A program made the position numbers and the translations under genes. Below are positions 46,642 through 54,077 of a stretch of DNA of 54,077 nt, piece by piece. The notes under the pieces were generated by a model. The model worked only from the letters and a program-made list of their open reading frames with translations, ran no database searches and had not been told where the DNA came from. Numbering within the stretch: position 1 is the stretch's first letter; each line of letters begins with the position of its first letter. The DNA lies in the NCBI GenBank assembly GCA_017694295.1, contig JADINA010000033.1, forward strand, positions 1-54,077. Direction: 5' to 3'. The DNA comes from Candidatus Alloenteromonas pullistercoris. Its GTDB lineage: Bacteria; Bacillota_I; Bacilli_A; RFN20; CAG-826.

Positions 46642-48906
46642 ATGATAAACGTCTTCGGCTCATCTTTCCTGCTTAATTGGGCATCCGCCTCCTATTTGAT
46701 AGATGTCATCGGCTCAAGGGTATGCTGCCTCCATTATGGCGGGAGGATAAGCGAAGAGGACATCGAGGCTCTTAAGCCCGATCTTTCCGTTGTACCAGGA
46801 CGCTCGATCGCCCCTAGCGGGGAGAAGCCGCTAAGCTTTTTGCCGCTGGAGTTCTCCTTCCCTTTCCGGGGCGATTGCCTCGATCCCTCCTTTGAGGGGG
46901 AGAAGGAGGGGAAGGCGTTCGACTTCGCCTATTCCGGATATCGGCTAAACAAAACCCCCGAATCGGTTTTCCCCTATCCCCTTCCTCGCGGCGGCGAGGA
47001 GCTCGTCATCGAGCTTAAAGACGAGGAAAGGCAAGTCGGGTGCGAGCTCCATTACATCGTCTATGAGGAAGGGCTGATTCGTTATTCGAAGATAATCTGC
47101 CTACGTGGCGCGATGTCCATCGACCGCCTTGCCTCCTTCACTCTCGATTTGCCATATGCAAACCAAAAAGGCCTCTTCCTTGCCTCTTCCTGGGGCGATG
47201 AGGCGAAAAAGGAGGTCTTCGATTTGCCGTTAGGGAAAATCGAGGCCAAAAGCCCATTGGGGAGCTCCTGCGACGGGTTCAACCCGTTTTTCGCCTTGCT
47301 AAGCAACAACTGCGATGAGCTTTTCGGGGAAGCCTATGGCTTCAACCTCATCTATTCCGGGTCCTTCGCCTCCTCCTTCTCCCGCGATTCCTTTTCCCGC
47401 CTCCGGATCCAATCGGGCCTAGTCGGCGGGTTGGGCTGGAAGATAAAGGAAGGGGAGGGCTTCGCCTCGCCTTTGGCCTTGCTCACTTATTCGGATAGGG
47501 GGCTAAAGGGGCTAAGGAAAGCCAATAAGGATTTTATAGAGAACCACATCACCCCTCTGCCATTCGCCAAAAAGCCGCGCCCCGTTTCCTTCAATAACTG
47601 GGAGGCGACCTATTTCGATTTCTCCGCCTCGAAGATTAAGAGCCTAGCCGATAAGGCCGCCAAGCTCGGGATCGAGCTTTTCGTCCTCGACGACGGTTGG
47701 TTCGGGAAGCGGGAGGACGATACCTCCTCGCTTGGGGATTGGCAGGAAAACAGGAAGAAGGTAAGGGGCGGGATAAGGAAGCTTTCCGATTACGTCCACA
47801 AAAAGGGGATGAAGTTCGGGCTGTGGTTTGAGCCGGAGATGGTTAGTCCCGATTCTATCCTTTTTAACCAACACCCCGAATACGCCTTTTCCTTTAGGGG
47901 GGAGAAGGCGGTTGGCCGCAACCAGCTGGTGCTGGATTTGACGAATAATGAAGTGGGGGAATACCTATTCGGCGTTTTGGATAAGGCCATCGATGAGTTT
48001 GCCCTTGATTACATCAAATGGGACTTCAACCGCCCACTCTCCGACGTCGACGCCGCCTCGATGCATTCCTACGTGCTTTCGCTCTATTCCCTTTTGCATC
48101 GGCTTACCGAATCCCACCCCGACGTCCTATTCGAAAACTGCGCCTCGGGTGGGAGCAGGTTCGACCTCGGCATGCTTTCCTTTTTCCCTTATGGTTGGGT
48201 AAGCGACGACATCGACTCCTTTGAGCGCGCCCGCATCCAATCATCCTTGACCCTTGGCTACCCTTTGTCGACCTTCTCCAACCACGTCTCGGCCAAGACG
48301 AGCCACCAGCTTTTCCGCAAGACCAGCCTTGGGAGCAAATTCGACGTCGCCTGCCTTGGATGCCTTGGCTACGAGCTTGACCTTTCCGCCTTAAATGGCT
48401 TTGACGAAAAGGAGATAAAAAGCCAAATCGAGTTTTACAAAGCCCATCGTGAGGTTTGCCAATTCGGCGAGGTGGCCGATCTTTCCTCTAACGGGGACTT
48501 CATCCTGCTTTCTAGCCTTGAAAGCGAATCCATCCTCTCCTATTGCGTTTCCCGCATCTCCCCCTCTCCAAAACAGGAAACTCTCCGCATTCCGGGATTA
48601 GGGAAAGAAAGCAAATACAAAGTCAGCGTCCGCCCCGAAAAGCTTGATCTTCTTTCCTTTGGCTCAATGGTCAACCACATCTCCCCGGTTAGGATCAAGG
48701 AAGAGGGGTGCCTAATAAAGCTCATCGCCAAATTCTACCAGCTGCCGATTGAGGAGTTTGCCGTTATCCAATCCGGGCTAAGCCTGCAAAATGCCGGGAT
48801 CTTCCTTGGGCAGCGCTGGGCGGGGAACGGGATATCGAAGCAAACCCGGATCCTCTTCGATTTCTCCGCAAGATGCTACTTAATCGAAAAGATATCCGAA
48901 GATTAA
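46642..48906 (+). CDS. Alpha-galactosidase, GH36
   Basis: Cleaves terminal alpha-1,6-galactose from raffinose-family sugars or galactomannan. 754 residues, normal for GH36 bacterial enzymes: a beta-sandwich N-terminal domain, then the catalytic barrel with LFVLDDGWFGKREDD, FGLWFEPEMVSPDS, the nucleophile Asp in LDYIKWDFNR, ENCASGGSRFDLGML and the acid/base Asp in WVSDDID. No signal peptide, so cytosolic, which implies sugar import; no sugar transporter is next to it. The ATG at 46642 follows a short leader without a Shine-Dalgarno. Confidence 0.95.
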   Translation: MINVFGSSFLLNWASASYLIDVIGSRVCCLHYGGRISEEDIEALKPDLSVVPGRSIAPSGEKPLSFLPLEFSFPFRGDCLDPSFEGEKEGKAFDFAYSGYRLNKTPESVFPYPLPRGGEELVIELKDEERQVGCELHYIVYEEGLIRYSKIICLRGAMSIDRLASFTLDLPYANQKGLFLASSWGDEAKKEVFDLPLGKIEAKSPLGSSCDGFNPFFALLSNNCDELFGEAYGFNLIYSGSFASSFSRDSFSRLRIQSGLVGGLGWKIKEGEGFASPLALLTYSDRGLKGLRKANKDFIENHITPLPFAKKPRPVSFNNWEATYFDFSASKIKSLADKAAKLGIELFVLDDGWFGKREDDTSSLGDWQENRKKVRGGIRKLSDYVHKKGMKFGLWFEPEMVSPDSILFNQHPEYAFSFRGEKAVGRNQLVLDLTNNEVGEYLFGVLDKAIDEFALDYIKWDFNRPLSDVDAASMHSYVLSLYSLLHRLTESHPDVLFENCASGGSRFDLGMLSFFPYGWVSDDIDSFERARIQSSLTLGYPLSTFSNHVSAKTSHQLFRKTSLGSKFDVACLGCLGYELDLSALNGFDEKEIKSQIEFYKAHREVCQFGEVADLSSNGDFILLSSLESESILSYCVSRISPSPKQETLRIPGLGKESKYKVSVRPEKLDLLSFGSMVNHISPVRIKEEGCLIKLIAKFYQLPIEEFAVIQSGLSLQNAGIFLGQRWAGNGISKQTRILFDFSARCYLIEKISED

Positions 48907-48928
48907 GGGCTTTTCCTAAACCCCTTAA
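48903..48928. terminator. Inverted repeat spanning both stops of a convergent pair
   Basis: TTAAGGG (48903-48909) and CCCTTAA (48922-48928) form a 7-pair stem that covers the stop codons of both genes. There is no T-run, so termination is uncertain. Confidence 0.4.
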
Positions 48929-49587
48929 ATGTCGCTTCCTTTGTCTTTGATCTCGTCTTTTATGACCAAAACAAGGTAGCTTAAGGGCAAAAGCAAATAA
49001 AGGAACATCGCGTAATGGATTTCAAACCCGAGGGCAATCGCCCCGGGGAGGATGGCGAAGAGGAAGGAAAGGAAAACATAAGCCAGGGCAATGCCTGATT
49101 TATCCTTTTCCTTGTCTTTGAAGCAGGGCAAGGTAAGCCTAATCGAGCGGATGGGAAGGCTCGCCAACCCCGGGGAAAGAAGGAGGAACGCCTTCAAGTC
49201 GGTTATCTCCCCGAAAGCCCCGGTGAGCCCAATCAAGGCCAAAATGACCCCAAGGCTCGGGAGGGCGGCCTCAACCAAATCGAGGGTTTTCGATTTCTCG
49301 TCGACCCTCGCCTTGCCATCAATCGAGAATAGGCTATAGCCGGTCGAGGCGCAGGAAAGGGAAATCGCGGCGAAGGCGGCAATCGTTATGAGGCAGCCGA
49401 TCGGCATTATCCCGAAAGCGCAGCTAGCAAGCTCGGGGGCCCATTCCTCAAGCAGCCCCTTGGCTAGGCCAAGCAAGGCGATGATGGCGGCGGAAAGAAG
49501 CAGGCAGACGCACCCCAAAACGATGGCGAGCACCCGATACTCGGCTATCCCCCATCCTTGATTTTCCCTTTGCTCTTCCTTTTCCAC
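48925..49587 (-). CDS. Polytopic membrane protein, hypothetical
   Basis: 220 residues with about five to six predicted membrane helices (roughly 19-43, 55-80, 107-128, 131-148, 166-189, 193-212). A cytosolic charged loop (GKARVDEKSKTLDLVE) follows the second helix, and the C-terminus is charged (KDEIKDKGSDI). No motif recognised. It starts 11 nt after the S66 carboxypeptidase gene and is co-transcribed with it, so a link with cell envelope recycling is possible but only by association. Confidence 0.7.
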   Translation of the reverse strand: MEKEEQRENQGWGIAEYRVLAIVLGCVCLLLSAAIIALLGLAKGLLEEWAPELASCAFGIMPIGCLITIAAFAAISLSCASTGYSLFSIDGKARVDEKSKTLDLVEAALPSLGVILALIGLTGAFGEITDLKAFLLLSPGLASLPIRSIRLTLPCFKDKEKDKSGIALAYVFLSFLFAILPGAIALGFEIHYAMFLYLLLPLSYLVLVIKDEIKDKGSDI

Positions 49588-49598
49588 AACTCTCTATT

Positions 49599-50612
49599 TT
49601 ACATATCGAGGTAATCGATGCGCAACAAATCGCCTTCATAGCTTACCCGGGCCTTGGCCCCATTCACCATCGGCATCGATGGGGGCAGATGCCCAAGCGG
49701 GCAATCGAAAAGCAGTGGTATCCCCAAATCGCCGAGGACCGATTTGGCGGCCTGCTTAAAGGAAACGCCGAACATCCTCTCCCCCCAATGCAAAGGCCTC
49801 CCGAACATTATGAGTTTGGCGGATTGGAAATAGAGGGCCTCGCGAAGCTGCCATAATCCCCGCCTGAAGGAGATGGGGTTGAGGTCGCAGGATTCGAGGT
49901 AGAAGATGATGCCTTTATGCTCATCGGAAAAGCTGGCGAATCCATCGAAGCGCGTCCCGACTAGGGTAAGCAGGCAATCGAGGCATCCGCCGATAAGCGT
50001 CCCTTGCCTCGGACCATCGTAGTTAAAGCCCTCGATTTTGCTTATCTTCCGGTAGCTCGTCTTTTTCAAATACGGGTCCTCGGGCTTATTGCCGAATGAC
50101 CATTTTGGGTAGCCAAGAATCGAATTGGCCTCACCCTGAAGCAGCTTTATGGCGTCAAGCTGGTTGAGCCGAAGCGGGTATTCGCAAAAAGATGGGGCGT
50201 TGGGCCCATAGATGGTTTTCACCCCGGAAAGGATGGGGATAAGGAAGCAGAGGTTCGTGTTGTCGGAAAAGCCCATGAACCATTTGGGGGCGCTTTGCCC
50301 AATTAAGGAGAAGTCGACGTAGGGGAGCATCTCGTTCATCAGCTCGCCCCCGCCGACGGAAAGGATCAAATTCACCTCGTCGTCCAAATATGCGTCCATG
50401 AATTCCTTGGCCCGGGCCTTAGGCGAAGCCGAGGCCACCTCGCCGTCGCCCAAATAGACGTTGGGTCCGGTTTTTATTTTGTAGCCTAGCTTAGTCAGGT
50501 TCCTTATGGCTTGCTCGAGCCTGGAGAAGTAGGGCTCGATGTTGACCCCAAAAGAGGGGGCGATCAAGGCGATGGTCGAGCCTGGCGCTAGCTTTGGCGG
50601 GGTTTTGATCAT
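49599..50612 (-). CDS. LD-carboxypeptidase / MccF-like, S66 family
   Basis: 337 residues of peptidase family S66, which trims D-Ala from murein tetrapeptides or cleaves microcin C-type antibiotics (MccF). The catalytic residues can be placed: Ser116 in GFSDNT, Glu240 in FYLESCDLNP and His308 in PLGHLPPSMP. The long insertion around residues 165-190 (YPKWSFGNKPEDP) is typical of MccF-like members. No signal peptide is visible, so it acts in the cytosol. Either murein recycling or antibiotic self-protection is possible. First gene of a two-gene unit. Confidence 0.9.
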   Translation of the reverse strand: MIKTPPKLAPGSTIALIAPSFGVNIEPYFSRLEQAIRNLTKLGYKIKTGPNVYLGDGEVASASPKARAKEFMDAYLDDEVNLILSVGGGELMNEMLPYVDFSLIGQSAPKWFMGFSDNTNLCFLIPILSGVKTIYGPNAPSFCEYPLRLNQLDAIKLLQGEANSILGYPKWSFGNKPEDPYLKKTSYRKISKIEGFNYDGPRQGTLIGGCLDCLLTLVGTRFDGFASFSDEHKGIIFYLESCDLNPISFRRGLWQLREALYFQSAKLIMFGRPLHWGERMFGVSFKQAAKSVLGDLGIPLLFDCPLGHLPPSMPMVNGAKARVSYEGDLLRIDYLDM

Positions 50613-50648
50613 GGTTTTCCTCTTTGCGAATGATAAACCAAGGGAAGG

Positions 50649-50678
50649 AAAGAAAAAAGCACCGCTTGCGGCGATGCT
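50649..50678 (-). terminator. Terminator of the HTH membrane regulator
   Basis: Minus-strand stem AGCATCGC/GCGGTGCT (8 pairs, one T-G) with loop CGCAA, followed by TTTTTTC. Confidence 0.85.
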
Positions 50679-50689
50679 TTGGCTTTTAT

Positions 50690-51436
50690 CTAACGGAGCG
50701 AATTCGGGTCGACGTCGGCGATGGTGTAGGAGCGGTCCGACTTGCTTGAGCTTTCCTCGGTGCTGAGTTCGCTCGATTGCTCGCTTTGCTCGGATTCGCT
50801 TGGGGCTTGGGCGTAGGGGGCCAAATCGAAGTAGCCGGCGTTGGCCATCCCCCCAACCCCGACCCCAACCCCGATGACGAGGCAGGAGAAGACGCCAAGA
50901 AGCGAGGCGTAGAGGGCCTTTTTCCTTTCCGTCCTGATTTGCCCGGAGCGGATGTCGCTGGCGAGGCGGGTGTTCATCATCATCGGATTCGGGTAGAGGA
51001 TCTCGCTGGCCTCGATGCCATATTCGCCTAGTAGGCGGTCGATGATGGTGATTGAGGGGACGGAGTCGCCAAGCTCGTAGGAGCGGAGGCTCCTAATCGA
51101 GGCCCCGATTCGCGAGGCGAAGTCCTTTTGGTGGATGCCCTTGGCGTTGCGGAAGAAGGAAAGCTGGACCGAAACCGTCTGCGGGTCGATGGGCTTATTG
51201 ACGATCTGCGTCTCCTTCTCGCGCCTGGCGAAGAGGTCGTCGAGGCTTAGGCTAAGGGCGTTGGCCAAGCTTGGGGCGACAAGCAGCGAAATCGAAAGGC
51301 GCCCGGATTCGAACTTCGAAAACGCCTGGGGGCTATAGCCGACGTAGCTCGCGAGCTCGGTTTGGGTAAGCCGCAGCGCCTTCCGCCTTCTTTCGACGAA
51401 TTTGCCTAGCGGCTCCTTTTGCTTGTTCTCTTCCAT
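50690..51436 (-). CDS. Membrane-anchored regulator with two XRE-type HTH domains
   Basis: 248 residues. HTH domain 1 (about 11-70: LTQTELASYVGYSPQAFSKF) and HTH domain 2 (about 85-145: IHQKDFASRIGASIRSLRSY) both read as Cro/C1-type. A basic stretch leads to one membrane helix (about 176-197, SLLGVFSCLVIGVGVGVG) and a short Ser/Glu-rich external tail. This would be a DNA-binding protein tethered to the membrane, able to sense an external signal or a proteolytic cut. GAAAGGAGG precedes the ATG. A perfect 18-bp palindrome in the divergent spacer is a candidate binding site. Confidence 0.85.
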   Translation of the reverse strand: MEENKQKEPLGKFVERRRKALRLTQTELASYVGYSPQAFSKFESGRLSISLLVAPSLANALSLSLDDLFARREKETQIVNKPIDPQTVSVQLSFFRNAKGIHQKDFASRIGASIRSLRSYELGDSVPSITIIDRLLGEYGIEASEILYPNPMMMNTRLASDIRSGQIRTERKKALYASLLGVFSCLVIGVGVGVGGMANAGYFDLAPYAQAPSESEQSEQSSELSTEESSSKSDRSYTIADVDPNSLR

Positions 51437-51460
51437 TGGCTTAGCCTCCTTTCCAAGGTT

Positions 51461-51488
51461 GTTATAACCTATGTAGGCGCATTGTAAA
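51461..51488 (-). promoter_or_regulatory. Promoter of the HTH regulator
   Basis: Minus-strand -35 TTTACA, 16-nt spacer, -10 TATAAC. Confidence 0.55.
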
Positions 51489-51499
51489 AGGCAAACGCT

Positions 51500-51517
51500 A
51501 AAAGTTTATAAACTTTT
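51500..51517. promoter_or_regulatory. 18-bp perfect palindrome, candidate operator
   Basis: AAAAGTTTA/TAAACTTTT in the spacer between the divergent HTH regulator and phoH, flanked by GGCAAA and TTTGCC as an outer repeat. Confidence 0.6.
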
Positions 51518-51553
51518 TTGCCTCTTTAAGGCCTTTTCCGGGCCTTGCTTTAG

Positions 51554-51582
51554 TTGCCAAGCGCCTTTTTTGCCCTTATCAT
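51554..51582 (+). promoter_or_regulatory. Promoter of phoH
   Basis: -35 TTGCCA, 17-nt spacer, -10 TATCAT; the RBS GGAGGAAGAG follows before the ATG at 51624. Confidence 0.65.
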
Positions 51583-51623
51583 AAAGCCAATGAGGGAACG
51601 CTTACCCATAGTCGGAGGAAGAG

Positions 51624-52403
51624 ATGGACAATAATTCCTACACCCTTTTCGGCATCGATTTCGGATCCAACCCCGGTCAAAGGGAGTTGATCAGGGAGAT
51701 AAACGAGGATTGCCAGCGCAAGCCGGTCGTCTTCTGCTCCGGCTCGGCCGGGACGGGGAAGACGTTTGCCGCCCTCGCGGCCGCGCTAAGCCTAGTAAGG
51801 GGCAAAGGGGCGAAACGGAAATACAAGACGATCTACTACGTCCGCGAGCCGGTGGAGATCGGGCATCGCCTTGGCTACCTAAAAGGCACCGAGGAGGATA
51901 AATACGCCCCCTATTTGGGACCGCTTCTAGACAATTACCAGCACCTCATGAACAGCGCCCGCAAGGAAGGCTCCATCCCCGATAAGGTCAGGCAGCCGAA
52001 AAGGATAAAGCAGGCGCTTGAGGACGAGGAGATGATGGCCAAACCCTACCAAAAGCTCCCATCCGACATTGTCCCTCTGGCCCCGGAGTTCATGCGCGGC
52101 CGCAGCTTCGAGGACTGCATCATCATCGTCGACGAGGCCCAAAACCTGACCCTAGACGAGATGCAGACCCTCGTCACCCGGATCGGGCGCTTTACCAAGA
52201 TGGTGGTGCTCGGCTCCCCCAACCAAATCGACATCCCGGGGATGGACGAGGAGGACAACGCCTTCCTCATCTCCTACAAGATCCTCGAGCCGACCGGGCT
52301 TGTGGGATTTGTCGAGCTCACCGAGCCGATGCGCTCCTCCTTCGTCGCCGACTTCGACATGCGCTTCGTCGAATATAAGCAGGCCCACCGCAAAGGCAAA
52401 TAG
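51624..52403 (+). CDS. phoH: PhoH-family ATPase
   Basis: 259 residues of the PhoH family, RNA-helicase-like P-loop ATPases tied to RNA metabolism and stress. Walker A is GSAGTGKTFAAL near residue 40, Walker B is CIIIVDEAQNLTLDEMQTL near residue 163, followed by VVLGSPNQIDIPG. It lacks the KH or PIN domains of PhoH-like/YlaK versions, so it is the short core form. The genes either side have their own promoters. Confidence 0.92.
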   Translation: MDNNSYTLFGIDFGSNPGQRELIREINEDCQRKPVVFCSGSAGTGKTFAALAAALSLVRGKGAKRKYKTIYYVREPVEIGHRLGYLKGTEEDKYAPYLGPLLDNYQHLMNSARKEGSIPDKVRQPKRIKQALEDEEMMAKPYQKLPSDIVPLAPEFMRGRSFEDCIIIVDEAQNLTLDEMQTLVTRIGRFTKMVVLGSPNQIDIPGMDEEDNAFLISYKILEPTGLVGFVELTEPMRSSFVADFDMRFVEYKQAHRKGK

Positions 52404-52435
52404 CCTTTTGGGATCTGTACTTGGGGAAGCAACCC

Positions 52436-52444
52436 TGGGATAAT
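52436..52444 (+). promoter_or_regulatory. Extended -10 of the PLD-helicase gene (leaderless)
   Basis: TGG-GATAAT; the predicted start is about 52451, 1 nt before the ATG at 52452. No ribosome site. Confidence 0.55.
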
Positions 52445-52451
52445 CCCGTCA

Positions 52452-54077
52452 ATGGGAGAAATCGGTTTTTATTCAAACGCCTCCTCGCCGCGCTTCCTCG
52501 ATAAGCTGCGCCGTTGCCTTTCGCTTTGCCGCGAATTTTCCTTTTCCGTCTCTTTCGTCAAGCAAAGCGGGCTTTCGCTCATAATGAACGATTTGGAGGC
52601 GGCTTTGCGGCGCGGGGCAAAGGGGTCCTTCATCGCCTCCAGCTACCAGAATTTCACCGACATCGCGGCCTTGGAATCCCTTTTAAGGCTGCAAAAGTCC
52701 TTCCCTTCCTCCTTTTCCTGCCATTTCGATTACGACGATTTCCTCGATGGGGGATTCCACTGCAAAGGCTATTTATTCGCCTACGATAACGATTGCGAGC
52801 TTCTCATCGGGAGCTCAAACCTCACCTCCTTCGCCTTGGAAAGGAACGTCGAATGGGATTTGGGGGCCTCTTCCTCTTTTGAAGCCTATAGGCAGGCCAA
52901 AAGCGAGTTCGCTACGCTTTTCGAATCCACCCACCCCCTCGACGAGGCCCTTATCCGCGACTATGCCGCCAGGCTGGCCTCCTCTTCCTTTCGCTGGGAC
53001 ATGGACTTCGCTTTCGGCGGGAAAAACCTCCCTTCGCCTAACCCCATGCAGCAAAAGGCGTTATCCGAGATCAGGAGATTGCGCCAGCTAGGCGGGAAAA
53101 AGGCCTTGGTCATCGCCGCGACCGGCTCAGGCAAAACCTTCCTCGCCGCCTTCGACGCCTACGACTTTTTGGCCAAGCGGGTGCTCTTCGTCGTCCACCG
53201 CGAGTCGATACTTAAGGAGGCCAAGGCCACCTTCGCCAAGCTATTCAAGGACAAAAGGACATACGGCCTATATACCGGCAACCAAGCCGATCGCGACGCC
53301 GACTTCCTCTTCGCATCCAACCAGATGCTTTGCCGCCATTTAAACGAATTCGACCCTAAGCGTTTCGACTACATCGTCATCGACGAGGTCCACCACGCGG
53401 CCGCCTCCTCCTACAAGGCGATAATCGAGCATTTCCAGCCCGAGTTCCTCCTTGGCCTAACCGCCACCCCCGACCGGATGGACGGCCAGGACGTCTACTC
53501 CCTTTTCGACGACAACATCCCCTATGACCTAAACCTCCGGGAGGCCATCGAAAACGGCTTGGTCGTGCCGTTCCATTATTATGGCTTCAAAGACGAGCAC
53601 CTCGATTATTCCGACCAGGGGTTGGACGGAATCGCCAAGATGATGGCCGACGAGGGCAACGTCGATTTTATAATCTCGAAGATGAAGGAGCATTGGCCAA
53701 GCGGGAAGCTCATGGCCCTCGCCTTCGTCCCCAACGTCGAAACCGCCGAGCGGATGGCCGGGCGGTTTTCCGCCCGCGGGTTTCCCTCAATCCCCCTAAC
53801 CGGGAAATCGTCTTCGATGGAAAGGGAATCCGCCTTCCGCCGCCTCCAAGATGACGACGACCCCCTTTCGATCCTCTTTTGCGTCGATATCCTCAACGAG
53901 GGCGTCGACATCCCGCGGGTCAACATGGTCTTGTTCCTTCGCCCAACCGAATCCAGCACCATCTTCATCCAGCAGCTGGGCCGCGGGCTAAGGAAAAGCC
54001 CGGGGAAGGACCATGTGGTTGTCTTGGACTTCATCGCCAATTCCTATAGGCGGAGCGCCTTCATCCCCCTTGCTTTG
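52452..54077 (+). CDS. PLD-domain DEAD/DEAH-type helicase (3' partial)
   Basis: 542 residues are visible; the gene continues past the window. The N-terminal domain (about 1-170) is a phospholipase-D-like fold with a single HKD-type site (HCKGYLF...GSSNLT). The SF2 helicase follows: motif I ATGSGKT (about 224), motif II VIDEVHH, motif III LTATPDR, and the second RecA domain with FCVDILNEGVDIPR and QQLGRGLRKS. This is the layout of the PLDc-DEXD-DUF3427 helicases often seen in defence islands and restriction-like systems; the C-terminal domain is not visible. Other roles in repair cannot be excluded. Confidence 0.9.
   Translation, partial: MGEIGFYSNASSPRFLDKLRRCLSLCREFSFSVSFVKQSGLSLIMNDLEAALRRGAKGSFIASSYQNFTDIAALESLLRLQKSFPSSFSCHFDYDDFLDGGFHCKGYLFAYDNDCELLIGSSNLTSFALERNVEWDLGASSSFEAYRQAKSEFATLFESTHPLDEALIRDYAARLASSSFRWDMDFAFGGKNLPSPNPMQQKALSEIRRLRQLGGKKALVIAATGSGKTFLAAFDAYDFLAKRVLFVVHRESILKEAKATFAKLFKDKRTYGLYTGNQADRDADFLFASNQMLCRHLNEFDPKRFDYIVIDEVHHAAASSYKAIIEHFQPEFLLGLTATPDRMDGQDVYSLFDDNIPYDLNLREAIENGLVVPFHYYGFKDEHLDYSDQGLDGIAKMMADEGNVDFIISKMKEHWPSGKLMALAFVPNVETAERMAGRFSARGFPSIPLTGKSSSMERESAFRRLQDDDDPLSILFCVDILNEGVDIPRVNMVLFLRPTESSTIFIQQLGRGLRKSPGKDHVVVLDFIANSYRRSAFIPLAL

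Overview
The window looks like chromosomal DNA of a low-complexity Bacillota of the Bacilli/Erysipelotrichia type (relatives of the gut RF39/Acholeplasma-like lineages). The evidence is the ylbF-rsmD-coaD cluster, RNase J, Spx, long-form HPF, YitT, peptide deformylase, a short archaeal-type ProRS, Ser/Glu-rich lipoproteins with a lipobox, strong AGGAGG ribosome binding sites and rho-independent terminators. UGA is used as a stop codon, so the mycoplasma code does not apply. Base composition is unusually GC-rich for this group. Genes are packed tightly, with many ATGA start/stop overlaps and four convergent pairs that share a CTAA. The lineage call is an inference; no rRNA is present.

Layout. 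1-5.5 kb: the end of a PduL-type phosphotransacylase, a TSCPD protein, metK behind a compact SAM-I-clan riboswitch, hpf, an unknown pair, a nitroreductase and a small lipoprotein. 5.7-11.8 kb: tRNA-Ser(GGA), an RluC/D pseudouridine synthase, phosphohexomutase, a HAD phosphatase with trpS, then spx with a membrane protein. 11.9-17.7 kb: CYTH protein, a membrane protein with a cysteine-free EIIB-like domain, maf, RNase J, def, ylbF-rsmD-coaD and a degenerate YfiH homologue. 17.8-24 kb: a membrane thioredoxin-like protein, a YitT protein, tRNA-Ser(CGA), a degenerate PAS/GGDEF/EAL membrane protein, proS and tRNA-Ser(GCU). 24-32.4 kb: a large repeat lipoprotein, the tail of a dead sugar-ABC ATPase gene, a DUF4143-type ATPase, a DUF2130 protein, plsX, a membrane protein and a ZIP metal transporter. 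32.4-33 kb: an AT-rich island with an orphan RelB-type antitoxin. 33-43.6 kb: a Sel1/zinc-ribbon protein with a heterodimeric ABC exporter, a GNAT, then a three-gene operon of a giant SF1 helicase, a coiled-coil protein and a Vsr-Nudix fusion. 43.7-54 kb: an unknown protein, aminopeptidase P, a histidine phosphatase, a GH36 alpha-galactosidase, a membrane protein with an S66 carboxypeptidase, a membrane-anchored tandem-HTH regulator, a PhoH ATPase, and the start of a PLD-DEAD/DEAH helicase that runs off the window.

How it fits together. Most genes are housekeeping: translation and its quality control, RNA turnover, cofactor and lipid synthesis. Three signals stand out. First, a metK riboswitch has all four SAM-I helices and the pseudoknot but a shortened P2 without an evident kink-turn. 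Second, at least seven genes have a (mostly TGn-extended) -10 box placed so that transcription should start 0-4 nt before the ATG, implying leaderless mRNAs. Third, the helicase/coiled-coil/Vsr-Nudix operon is the best candidate for an undescribed DNA-repair or defence module.
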